NCBI RefSeq assembly: GCF_022761035.1
Contig: NZ_JAKWJP010000002.1
Location: forward strand, 310,001-374,000
Origin: Microbacterium sp. SS28
Lineage (GTDB): Bacteria; Actinomycetota; Actinomycetes; Actinomycetales; Microbacteriaceae
Direction of reading: 5' to 3'
DNA: 64,000 nt
Positions 1 to 7,952 of this stretch are shown here, piece after piece. The position numbers were made by a program, and so were the translations under genes. Each line of letters starts with the position of its first letter. The first letter of the stretch is position 1. A model generated the notes under the pieces. That model was given only the letters and a program-made list of their open reading frames with translations, ran no database searches and was not told the DNA's origin.

Positions 1-1128
1 GCCGGGCGGAAGCGCCGCCTCGCGCTGCGGCTGGAACCGGTCGGGATCGAAGCGGTCCGGGTCGGGGAAGACGTCGGGGTTGCGCATGTTGATATGGATG
101 CCGCCCATGGCGCCCCACCCCTTCGGGATGCGGTACCCGCCGACCTCCATGTCCTCCTGCACGCGTCCGAAGAACGTCGCGGAGTTCATCGCGAAGTAGC
201 GGCGGACCTCTTTCGAGATCTGCTCGAGGTACTCCATGCGCTCGATCTGGTCCATCGTGATGGGGCCGTCCGGCGAGACCTCCAGGACCTCCGCCCGAGC
301 CCGCTCCATGATGTCGGGGTGCTGTCCGAGGATCATCGTCGTGAGGGTCAGGGGCACGAAATAGCCGCCCTGCCCCGCGAAGATGAGGTGCCGGATGTCG
401 CCCCGCAGCGTGTCGACGGGGACATCCGACTCCTGAGCCGCCGTGATCATGCGCGAGACGATGTCGTCGTAATCGCCCGTGAGGTGCCGGTCGAGCGCCA
501 CGCCGATGATCTCGTCCATTCGCTTGCGGCCCGCGATCGCCTTGCCATACGTCGTGCCGGGGATCGGGACCGGGAGGGTCATGAACGCGTCGCGCATGTT
601 GGCGAGGTGGCGGTCCATCTCGGCCGCGTGCTCTTCGCTGAGATCTCCCGTGTACAGGGCGCCCGTCAGCCGCGCCGCGAAGCGCTGCAGGTCGGCCCGC
701 AGGTTGCCGCCGCGGCCGCTCTCCAGCCACGGGTCGATCGTGCGCTGGAGCAGGTCCTGCATCGTCGGCAGATAGGACGCGATCGACGAGCGGAAGCCGA
801 CGGCGCGCAGCATGACGGATTTGCGCGAGTGATGCTCGACGCCGTCGATGAGGGCGAGCGAGTTGAGGAAGATCTGCTCGGCCGAGATCGGATCAGCATC
901 GCCGCGGACGATCCGGGCGTCCGTCGCGAACGTGTGGAAGGCCTCGTGGCCCGAGAAGACCACGAAGCTGTTGCCGAACAGCCGCGTCTTGAAGATCGGG
1001 CCGTACTTCTCGAGCCGGTCCTTGTAGAAGCCGTGGTTGTTGCGGATGATCGAGAAGGTCTCGCCCAGCCACGGAAGCCCGAACCGGCCGGGCGGGAGAG
1101 GTCGCTGCTTCTTCCGGGGGCGTGCCAT
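1..1128 (-). CDS. Cytochrome P450 with atypical I-helix (C-terminus outside window)
   Basis: The 376 visible residues carry P450 landmarks: a proline-rich start (LPPGRFGLPWLGE), the K-helix ExxR at E307-R310, and a PERF-like segment FDPDRF near residue 361. The haem-Cys loop lies beyond the window edge. The I-helix is odd. Where most P450s have AGxD/ETT, this one reads FAGQGGYF (residues 250-257), with Gly-Gly in place of the acid/alcohol pair used for O2 activation. Known hydroperoxide-rearranging P450s (CYP74 allene oxide synthases and hydroperoxide lyases) also lack that pair and carry a Gly-Gly there. I infer that it acts on a hydroperoxide rather than as a monooxygenase. It starts 2 nt after the NTF2-like gene, so it is translationally linked to an operon headed by an alpha-dioxygenase. 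Confidence 0.88.
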   Translation of the reverse strand, partial: MARPRKKQRPLPPGRFGLPWLGETFSIIRNNHGFYKDRLEKYGPIFKTRLFGNSFVVFSGHEAFHTFATDARIVRGDADPISAEQIFLNSLALIDGVEHHSRKSVMLRAVGFRSSIASYLPTMQDLLQRTIDPWLESGRGGNLRADLQRFAARLTGALYTGDLSEEHAAEMDRHLANMRDAFMTLPVPIPGTTYGKAIAGRKRMDEIIGVALDRHLTGDYDDIVSRMITAAQESDVPVDTLRGDIRHLIFAGQGGYFVPLTLTTMILGQHPDIMERARAEVLEVSPDGPITMDQIERMEYLEQISKEVRRYFAMNSATFFGRVQEDMEVGGYRIPKGWGAMGGIHINMRNPDVFPDPDRFDPDRFQPQREAALPPG

Positions 1129-1130
1129 GG

Positions 1131-1601
1131 TCAGTTCTTCTTCATCTTCTTGGGCAGCAGCTTCATCGTCCATCCGAACCAGCGCGACGAGCGGAAGACC
1201 CAGTTGATCATCCGCTGGTTCCACTCGTGGAGCCAGTACTCCTTGATCAGGTAGTTCTCGTCCAGGATGAAGATGCCCGTCGCACGTCCGGGCAGCGTCT
1301 TGATCGGCATCCGGATCTCGTACCTCAGGATCACCGTCGTGAAGGTCTCGCCCGCGGTGATGTCCAGAACCTCGCCGACGAACATGCCGTCCTTGATGAA
1401 CTGCGTGAGCTGCGTGTAGAGCCCGACGATCTCGTCGGTCGTCTTGTAGTCGCCCGACATGTGGTTCTGGCCCGGGTAATGGATGACCGCGTCGGGCGCG
1501 AGCAGCTTGCGGAAGGCGACCATGTCGGCGGCCATGAGCACGTCCCAGTACGTGCGGATCAGGTTGAACCGCGCCTCGCGGTCCTCCTCTGTCGTGTTCA
1601 T
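1131..1601 (-). CDS. SnoaL/NTF2-like fold protein
   Basis: A 156-residue protein of the NTF2-like superfamily. Its N-terminal helix (RFNLIRTYWDVLMAAD) is followed by the strand and cone pattern of these small proteins (LLAPDAVIHYPG, then YEIRMPIK). The fold includes polyketide cyclases, ketosteroid isomerase and limonene-epoxide hydrolase, all of which act on small hydrophobic substrates in a deep pocket. It sits between the alpha-dioxygenase (28 nt gap) and the P450 (2 nt gap) in one leftward operon. A role on an unstable epoxide or aldehyde made by its neighbours is possible but is only inferred. The C-terminus is basic and Lys-rich (KLLPKKMKKN). The substrate is unknown. Confidence 0.75.
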   Translation of the reverse strand: MNTTEEDREARFNLIRTYWDVLMAADMVAFRKLLAPDAVIHYPGQNHMSGDYKTTDEIVGLYTQLTQFIKDGMFVGEVLDITAGETFTTVILRYEIRMPIKTLPGRATGIFILDENYLIKEYWLHEWNQRMINWVFRSSRWFGWTMKLLPKKMKKN

Positions 1602-1629
1602 CGGACTCCTTGCCTGACGCGTCGGCGCG

Positions 1630-3480
1630 TCACTTCTTCTGGGCGACTGCGGCGGTCGCCGCGGCGGGGGCGGTGCGCGGTGCTGCGACGTTCCACGGCA
1701 CGAAGGCGTTCGGGACGCCCTCGAGCGCGCTGCCGAGCTGCGGGAAGTGCCGCAGCAGGACCGTCTTCATGGTGTTGTCGGCCACCCACTGCAGGCCCGA
1801 CTTCGTGTAGTACTCCTCCGTGTAGCACTCCGTGATGAAGCGGTCGCTCTTGAGGCGCCGGCTCGCCATGAGGATGAACACGCGGAACGCCGTGTCGCTG
1901 AACCCGAAGCCCTCGGGCGGGGTCTCGGCGTGCATCCCGACCTGCAGGTCGACCTTCTCGACGTCGCCGTAGACCTCCTCCAGCTCCTTGGCCCAGACGG
2001 GGTTGTCGGTGAGCTCGGCGAAGGTCGCGGCGGGCTTGAGGTGCAGGCGCCGCCGGAACTCGTTATAGCGGGGGACGCCGCGCTCGCGGTCGCGCGCGAT
2101 GTCGAGCGCCGCCAGGTCGAGGCGCACGCCGTCGGGCAGCGTGAGGTCCTGCATCCACCGCGGGAAGTTGTGCAGCTGGACGGCGCCCGGGTTCTGCACG
2201 CCGAACGAGTACCAGAGGTCCTGGATGCTCTGCGGGCCCTCCAGGACGCGCTGCGCGTTGAGGAGGATGATCTCCTGGAATTCCATCGAGTCCAGCAGCG
2301 AGTCATCCTCGAGCGAGCGCACGTCGAGCTGCTCGGGCAGGAGCGGGTGGAGCCGGTAGACCGCCGAGAACTCCTCGGTCAGCTGATACGGCGCGCCGTG
2401 GTGGTTGTGCGGGGATCCGGGGATGCCGCTGATGACGTCGCTCTTGCTGATGCGACCGAACCGCCGGTGCAGCTTCTCTTCGGCCAGGCCCCACCAGTTC
2501 GCCCGCATCGCGACCTTGAGGACGGGGTGCGCGATGATCGCGGGCGTCCACTCCACCGTGTGGATCTTCGCCAGCAGCGCCGAGTTGATGAGCTGCGCCG
2601 TGCCGAACAGCTCGTCCTCGGTGAGGTGCGGGTAGTCCTGCTTGAGCCGATCGCAGATCGCGTTGTGCTCGAGCGTGAAGAGGGTGTGGAGCATCCCGAG
2701 CCCCACCCACCAGTTCTCGCTGAAGCCCGTCAGCGCGACTCCCGATCGCGGGTCGAGCGGCAGCGTGCCGTCCTTCAGGACGAGCTTGCCGTCGACGAAG
2801 CTGCGCACGGCCTTCTGCTTCGCCGCCGAGCTGCCGTAGATCGAGGAGGCGTCCCACCAGTGCGACTGGCTGTTGATGTACGTCGGCGGGATGTCGCGGT
2901 CGGCGTCGACGCGCGTGCCGTCCTGCCTCGTCCGCGGGATGCGCATCGGATCCTCGAACCACCCGTCGCCCTCGGGCAGCGGGATCTCGATGTTCTCGTT
3001 CTCCTCGCGGCCGTGCGCGAACCAGTCGTGCGTCTGGAACTGGATCCAGGATGCGGCGAGCAGGTTGATCGACGTCGCGGGCGTGAACTCGCCGCGGCGC
3101 ATGAGCTTCTGGCTGACGAGCCGCGGGTTGGGCTCCATGAGCCCAGGCATGTCGGCCGGCCGCGCGTTCGCGAGCGGTACGTTGCGGGCGAAGCGCGTGC
3201 CGGCCCTGCCCATGTCGGGGTCGCTCAGGTCGTTGTACGAGCCGTCCGGCGTGCGGAACCGGCGCTCGGCGTCGGGTGCGTCGGCGAGCGCCACACCGGG
3301 CGTCCGCCCCGTGTCGCCGGGCGTCCTCGTGTCGATGAGGTTCTCCGCGCGCAGCTGATCGCGCAGGGCGATCAGGTTGAACAGCCCGAACAGGAACGGC
3401 AGCTTGTGCCACGGGGTCCGGCGATTGACCCTCGTGTAGATGCCGATCAATGCGCGTTCGAATGTCGACGGCTTGCTCAC
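1630..3480 (-). CDS. Fatty-acid alpha-dioxygenase-like haem peroxidase
   Basis: A member of the animal-type haem peroxidase/cyclooxygenase superfamily that most resembles plant alpha-dioxygenases. Those enzymes oxygenate fatty acids at C2 to 2-hydroperoxides, which lose CO2 to give shortened aldehydes. Seen: the distal haem His in AASWIQFQTHDWF (about H151), the WWDASSIYG segment, LEHNAICDRLK, and the YRLH motif holding the catalytic Tyr (about Y375) three residues before the proximal haem His (about H378). I chose the GTG at 3480 because GGAG lies 6 nt upstream. An ATG at 3492 is the alternative and has no clear ribosome site. That gives 616 aa, close to the plant enzymes. It is the first gene of the operon with the NTF2-like protein and P450. 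No signal peptide is evident. Confidence 0.88.
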   Translation of the reverse strand: MSKPSTFERALIGIYTRVNRRTPWHKLPFLFGLFNLIALRDQLRAENLIDTRTPGDTGRTPGVALADAPDAERRFRTPDGSYNDLSDPDMGRAGTRFARNVPLANARPADMPGLMEPNPRLVSQKLMRRGEFTPATSINLLAASWIQFQTHDWFAHGREENENIEIPLPEGDGWFEDPMRIPRTRQDGTRVDADRDIPPTYINSQSHWWDASSIYGSSAAKQKAVRSFVDGKLVLKDGTLPLDPRSGVALTGFSENWWVGLGMLHTLFTLEHNAICDRLKQDYPHLTEDELFGTAQLINSALLAKIHTVEWTPAIIAHPVLKVAMRANWWGLAEEKLHRRFGRISKSDVISGIPGSPHNHHGAPYQLTEEFSAVYRLHPLLPEQLDVRSLEDDSLLDSMEFQEIILLNAQRVLEGPQSIQDLWYSFGVQNPGAVQLHNFPRWMQDLTLPDGVRLDLAALDIARDRERGVPRYNEFRRRLHLKPAATFAELTDNPVWAKELEEVYGDVEKVDLQVGMHAETPPEGFGFSDTAFRVFILMASRRLKSDRFITECYTEEYYTKSGLQWVADNTMKTVLLRHFPQLGSALEGVPNAFVPWNVAAPRTAPAAATAAVAQKK

Positions 3481-3511
3481 TGCGAACTCCATTCGCGCAG
3501 GACGGCGGTCC

Positions 3512-3547
3512 CCCAGTGGACGTGCCCTCATCCCAGTGGATCTGCCC
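3512..3547. promoter_or_regulatory. Tandem 16-bp direct repeat, candidate operator
   Basis: CCCAGTGGACGTGCCC (3512-3527) and CCCAGTGGATCTGCCC (3532-3547) match at 14 of 16 positions and are 20 bp apart start to start, close to two helical turns. They lie 32-67 bp upstream of the dioxygenase GTG, in the 263-bp region between the two divergent transcription units. A regulator binding one DNA face is plausible. No regulator gene is nearby in the window. Confidence 0.45.
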
Positions 3548-3743
3548 GAATCATAGTGAAGCGCGGATGCCGGGGCCATCCTTCGCGCGAGACTTTCCGT
3601 GTCGTGTCCCTCCCGTCGTCCCTCACCCTCTTCGGTGCATGCTCGGGCGGTAATGCGTTGCGGGCGAGGGTCGCCGCTCACTAGTTTGAGGGCAGGTGCG
3701 GGACTGGGGCCGGCCACAGCATGCGAACTCACGGGAGGCTCAC

Positions 3744-6161
3744 GTGGCAGTGAAGACCGAGCATGTCGACGCCGTCGTCATCGGTTCCGGATTCGGGGCA
3801 TCCGTGTCCGCCTACCGACTCGCCGACGCAGGGCGTTCGACCGTCGTGCTGGAGCGCGGCCGCTCCTACCCGCCGGGCAGCTTCGCGCGCAATCCGTACG
3901 AGATGAGCCGCGCCTTCTGGGAGCCCAAGGACGAGCTCTTCGGGCTCTTCGACATCCGCTCCTTCCGCAAGCTCGAGGGAATCGTGTCGGCGGGCCTCGG
4001 CGGCGGATCGCTCATCTACGCGAACGTCCTGCTGCGCAAGGACGAGCGCTGGTTCGTGCACGACTCGCCGCTTCCCGGCGGCGGGTACGAGAACTGGCCG
4101 ATCGGCCGCAACGATCTCGACAAGCACTATGACGTCGTCGAGGCGATGATGACGCCGACCCCGAACCCCTACCCCGACCTGCCGAAGGCGAAGGCGCTGC
4201 GGGATGCCGCGACGAGCCTCGGGATGCCGACCTTCGCACCGCCGCTCGCGGTCTCGTTCGCCTCGCGTCCCGGCGGCACGGCGCAGCCGAAGCAGATCAT
4301 CGAGGATCCCGCTTACGGCAACATCCACGGCGCGACGCGTCTCACCTGCCGGCTCTGCGGCGAGTGCGACATCGGCTGCAACGAGGGTTCGAAGAACACC
4401 CTCGACCACAACTACCTCTCCGCGGCGGCGGCGAAGGGCGCCGACATCCGGACCCTCGCCGAGGTGTACGGCGTGACGCCGCTCGACGGGGGCGGATACG
4501 AGGTGCGCTACTGGCAGTACGGGACGGAGGCCGAGGCCGACGGCAAGCGCTCGCGCACCCAGGTGCGCATCACGTGCGACCAGGTCTTCCTCGGCGCGGG
4601 CACCTTCGGGACGACGGCGCTGCTGCTGCGCAATCGCATCGGCCTCCCCGCGCTCGGCCGTGCTCTGGGCAGCCGGTTCAGCGGCAACGGCGACCTCATC
4701 ACCTTCTGCATGGACGCCAAGGCGACCTCCGAGGCGGGCCAGACCCGCTTCATCGATCCCACCTACGGCCCCGTCATCACGACCGCCATCCGCAAGGCCG
4801 ACGGCGTCGACGAGGAGGGCAAAGGGCGCGGGCAGTACATCCAGGAGGCGGGCTTCCCCGAGTTCGCGAACTGGCTCATCGAGACGTCGCAGATCTCGAC
4901 CTCGCTGCAGGCCGCAGCAGCCCTCGTCCGCCAGATGGTCGCGAACCGCGTGAGCAACAAGAACGAGTCGACGATCTCGGCGGAGGTCGCCAAGCTCGTC
5001 GGCCAGGGCCGACTGACGTCGAGCTCGCTTCCGCTGCTCGGGATGGGGCGCGACACGCCCGACGGACGCATGACGCTCCGGGACGGCGAGCTCGACATCG
5101 AGTGGTCGACGGCGACGAGCAAGGAGTACTTCGACTCGATGCGCGAGACGATGCGCGACATTTCGGAGACCCTCGGCGGCACGTTCCGCGACAACCCGCT
5201 GTGGTGGACGAAGCGCGTCATCACGGTCCATCCCCTCGGCGGCAGTCCGATGGGCCGACATGTGCACGAGGGCGTCGTAGACAGCTGGAACGAGTCGTTC
5301 GGACACCCCGGCCTGTTCGTCGTGGATGGAGCGGCGGTGCCGGGTCCCGTCGGTCCGAATCCGTCTCTCACGATCGCCGCGATGGCCGATCGCGCCGTCG
5401 AGCACATGCTCGAGAAGCCGCGCCCGAAGCGACGGCCCGCGAAGCGCCCAGAAGCCGCGGCAGTGTCGCTCGAACCGGACACGGTTCTCGATCCCGTCGC
5501 GGGCCGCAGCATGGAATTCACCGAGAAGATGAAGGGGTACATCGCGCTCGGTGAGACCGACCCCGTGGCGGGATGGCAGCTCGGGCGGACGCTGACCCAG
5601 CAGTTCATGTTCAAGCTCACCATCACCGCGCCCGACGTCGAGCGCTTCGTCTCCAGCGAGGACCACACGGCGATCGCGGAGGGCTACATCGACAGCGATG
5701 CGCTCGGCGGCGAGCGACCCGTCCAGCGCGGGTGGGCGAATCTCTTCGTCGACACCGAGCACGAGGGGACCCGCGAGATGCGGTACCGCCTGTGGTTCAG
5801 CGACATGTCGGGCACTCCCATGACGATGTACGGCTTCAAGACCGTGCGCGACGACCCAGGCCTCGACATCTGGCGCGACACGTCGACCCTGTACATCACC
5901 GTCAGGAAGGGCCACCTGCCGCCAGGCGTCAACGGCTCAGACGACGGGACCGGCGAGGTGATCGCCGCGGGCATGCTGAAGATCCTGCCGGCCGACTTCG
6001 CGCGCCAGCTGACGACGTTCCGCGGGGCGGGGCGAGGCCCACTCACCTCGATCGCGCGATTCGGCGCCTTCTTCGGAAAATCCGTCGCGGACGCCTACCT
6101 GCCTCCCGCCCGGGGCGCCTCCGTCGCGCCGGTCCCGGTCCGCGAAGGAGCGCCGGAATGA
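3744..6161 (+). CDS. GMC-family FAD oxidoreductase (cholesterol-oxidase-like) with C-terminal extension
   Basis: An 805-residue flavoprotein. The N-terminal FAD-binding Rossmann motif is VIGSGFGASVSAYRLADAG (from about residue 13). The GMC C-terminal signature includes HPLGGSPMG and a GAAVPGPVGPNPSLTIAAM stretch. Family members oxidise alcohols, sterols among them. Residues 202-212 contain C-x2-C-x2-C-x3-C, spaced like an iron-sulfur or metal site. Residues about 600-805 form an extra domain after the GMC core (MEFTEKMKGYIALGETDP onward) that I do not recognise by name. The GTG at 3744 follows GGGAGG by 5 nt, so I preferred it to the upstream ATG at 3696. Its stop overlaps the start of the hydrolase (ATGA). 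It diverges from the dioxygenase operon. The substrate is unknown; sterol or hydroxy-lipid are guesses. Confidence 0.85.
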   Translation: MAVKTEHVDAVVIGSGFGASVSAYRLADAGRSTVVLERGRSYPPGSFARNPYEMSRAFWEPKDELFGLFDIRSFRKLEGIVSAGLGGGSLIYANVLLRKDERWFVHDSPLPGGGYENWPIGRNDLDKHYDVVEAMMTPTPNPYPDLPKAKALRDAATSLGMPTFAPPLAVSFASRPGGTAQPKQIIEDPAYGNIHGATRLTCRLCGECDIGCNEGSKNTLDHNYLSAAAAKGADIRTLAEVYGVTPLDGGGYEVRYWQYGTEAEADGKRSRTQVRITCDQVFLGAGTFGTTALLLRNRIGLPALGRALGSRFSGNGDLITFCMDAKATSEAGQTRFIDPTYGPVITTAIRKADGVDEEGKGRGQYIQEAGFPEFANWLIETSQISTSLQAAAALVRQMVANRVSNKNESTISAEVAKLVGQGRLTSSSLPLLGMGRDTPDGRMTLRDGELDIEWSTATSKEYFDSMRETMRDISETLGGTFRDNPLWWTKRVITVHPLGGSPMGRHVHEGVVDSWNESFGHPGLFVVDGAAVPGPVGPNPSLTIAAMADRAVEHMLEKPRPKRRPAKRPEAAAVSLEPDTVLDPVAGRSMEFTEKMKGYIALGETDPVAGWQLGRTLTQQFMFKLTITAPDVERFVSSEDHTAIAEGYIDSDALGGERPVQRGWANLFVDTEHEGTREMRYRLWFSDMSGTPMTMYGFKTVRDDPGLDIWRDTSTLYITVRKGHLPPGVNGSDDGTGEVIAAGMLKILPADFARQLTTFRGAGRGPLTSIARFGAFFGKSVADAYLPPARGASVAPVPVREGAPE

Positions 6162-7204
6162 CGGCGGTGACGCGGCGGCTCCACGTCGACGAGCCGCATT
6201 TCTTCCAGGCCGACGACGGCGTCCCGCTGACGCTCATCCGCGTGCGCGGACCCGAGCAGCCCACGAAGGGCCCCGTGCTGCTCGTGCACGGCGCCGGCAT
6301 GCGCGCAGAGTCGTTCCGTCCGCCCGCGACCCGTTCGCTCGTCGATCTGCTCCTCGAAGACGGCTGGGATGTCTGGCTGTTCAACTGGCGCGGCTCGATC
6401 GACCTCACGCCCCTCCCCTGGACCCTCGACGACGTCGCCCGCAGCGACCACCCCGCCGCTGTGCGCTACATCACGGCCGCGACCGGAGCGTCGAGCATCA
6501 AGGCCATCGCGCACTGCCAGGGCTCGACGAGCCTCAGCATGGCCGTCGTCGCGGGCCTCGTGCCCGAGATCGATCTCGTCGTGGCCAACTCGGTGTCGCT
6601 GCATCCGCGCGTCCCCCGCTTCTCCAAGGTCAAACTGAGGGTTCTGCGGCCCCTCCTCCAAGGCCACTCCGCCTACGTCGACATCGCGTGGGGCGACGGC
6701 CCGGAGCGCGGCTTCGGCAAGATCACACGCTCGACAGTCCGGCTGTGGCACGCGGAGTGCCGCAACGGATCATGCAACATGGCGAGCTTCGCGCTCGGGT
6801 CGGGGCATCCCGCGCTGTGGAGCCACCGGAATCTGGATGCCGCGACCCATGAGTGGCTCGGTACCGAGTTCGGCAAGATCCCGCTGAGCCTCTACACGCA
6901 GGTGGCGAGGTCGGAGCGCGCGGGCCACATCGTGTCGATCCGGCGGCTCCCGGGTCTGCCCGTGCACTACTCGGCCTCGGCGCCGCAGTCGCAGGCGCGC
7001 TTCGCGCTCTACACGGGCGCCGACAACAGGGCGTTCCTGCCCGCGAGCCAGAAGGCGACCTACGCGTACCTCCAACGTCACCAGCCGGGACGGCACTCGC
7101 TGCAGGTGATCCCCGGCTACGGCCATGCCGATGTCTTCGTGGGGCATCGGGCACACATCGACGTGTTCCCGAGCATGCTCGAGAGGCTCAACGAGCCCGC
7201 CTGA
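6158..7204 (+). CDS. Alpha/beta hydrolase with cysteine nucleophile
   Basis: A 348-residue alpha/beta-hydrolase-fold protein with the oxyanion region VLLVHGAGMRAESF. The nucleophile elbow reads AHCQGS, so Cys120 stands where Ser is usual. A candidate acid is in YTGADNRAF and a candidate His in IPGYGHADVF. Cys nucleophiles occur in dienelactone hydrolases and in some hydrolases that neighbour or fuse to cholesterol-oxidase-like proteins. The start codon overlaps the GMC stop by 4 nt, with GAAGGAG upstream, so the two are probably made together and may act on the same substrate. It could be an esterase, lactonase or acyltransferase. Confidence 0.82.
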   Translation: MTAVTRRLHVDEPHFFQADDGVPLTLIRVRGPEQPTKGPVLLVHGAGMRAESFRPPATRSLVDLLLEDGWDVWLFNWRGSIDLTPLPWTLDDVARSDHPAAVRYITAATGASSIKAIAHCQGSTSLSMAVVAGLVPEIDLVVANSVSLHPRVPRFSKVKLRVLRPLLQGHSAYVDIAWGDGPERGFGKITRSTVRLWHAECRNGSCNMASFALGSGHPALWSHRNLDAATHEWLGTEFGKIPLSLYTQVARSERAGHIVSIRRLPGLPVHYSASAPQSQARFALYTGADNRAFLPASQKATYAYLQRHQPGRHSLQVIPGYGHADVFVGHRAHIDVFPSMLERLNEPA

Positions 7205-7213
7205 GCAGCCTCC

Positions 7214-7873
7214 TCAGAGGTGCTTGAGCGCTTCCCGCACCGACAGCGGACTCAGTTCGTGCCCCGCGACGAAGTCGCGCACCCACTCGGGCGCGACGCG
7301 CGCGTGCTCGCGGAGCGCCCAGCCAATCGCCTTGCGGATGAAGAACTCCCGATCGCCGGTGTTGGGCTCGATCGCATCGGCGAGGAGCACGGGATCCAGC
7401 CGATCCCGCCTGCCGAGCTGCGACAGGATCGCGATGCGCCGGATCCAGAAGTCGTCGTCGACGCTCCAGTCGCGGACGAGCGCCGACGTCTGTTCGGGGC
7501 GCGCATCGAGCGCCTCGGCGAGCCGGTGGGCGAGGTCGTCGGTGATGTCCCACCACCGCCCCGTGCGCACCATGTGCTCGACGATGCCGATGACGGCGGG
7601 GTCGGCGCGCAGAGGCCGGAACCCGAGCAGCTGCATCGCGGCATAACGCTCTTCGCGGTGGGATGCCGCGTCCCACAGCTCGACCGCCGTCGCGCGGAGG
7701 ACCGCGGCATCCGTCGTCCCTTTCGCCGCTGCGCGGACTATGCGCTGCCCTTCGGGCTTCGCGACGCCGTAGAAGGGCATCTCGGACTTCATGTAGGCCT
7801 GCTGCCCGGGGGCGCGCAGCGGGTCGGCCGCCGCACGCAGGTCGGCGCGGATCCGGTCGGCCAGCGCGCTCAT
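7214..7873 (-). CDS. DNA alkylation repair protein, AlkD-like
   Basis: A 219-residue protein of the AlkD/HEAT-like repeat glycosylase family, which excises cationic alkylated bases such as N7- and N3-alkylpurines. Seen: an early family-type segment (YMKSEMPFYGV) and successive paired helices with conserved Trp/Asp (WWDITDDLAH, DWSVDDDFWIRRIAIL, FFIRKAIGWALREHA), as in AlkD proteins, where these residues line the DNA-binding groove. It converges with the hydrolase at a 9-nt gap and is transcribed on its own. No clear ribosome site precedes the ATG. Confidence 0.8.
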   Translation of the reverse strand: MSALADRIRADLRAAADPLRAPGQQAYMKSEMPFYGVAKPEGQRIVRAAAKGTTDAAVLRATAVELWDAASHREERYAAMQLLGFRPLRADPAVIGIVEHMVRTGRWWDITDDLAHRLAEALDARPEQTSALVRDWSVDDDFWIRRIAILSQLGRRDRLDPVLLADAIEPNTGDREFFIRKAIGWALREHARVAPEWVRDFVAGHELSPLSVREALKHL

Positions 7874-7952
7874 GCGGGGGTGCGGGGAGGCAGTTCGGCC
7901 ATGACCGAAGCGTAGCCGCCGGCCACGACACCCCGGCCCGTGGATGCCCGGG

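Noticed and set aside
1747-3684. Long plus-strand open frame opposite the dioxygenase
   Set aside because: Arg/Val/Asp-rich antisense frame typical of GC-rich DNA; the minus strand carries clear haem-peroxidase motifs.
3729-5915. Long minus-strand open frame opposite the GMC oxidoreductase
   Set aside because: No domain motifs and antisense to a gene with FAD and GMC signatures; shadow frame.
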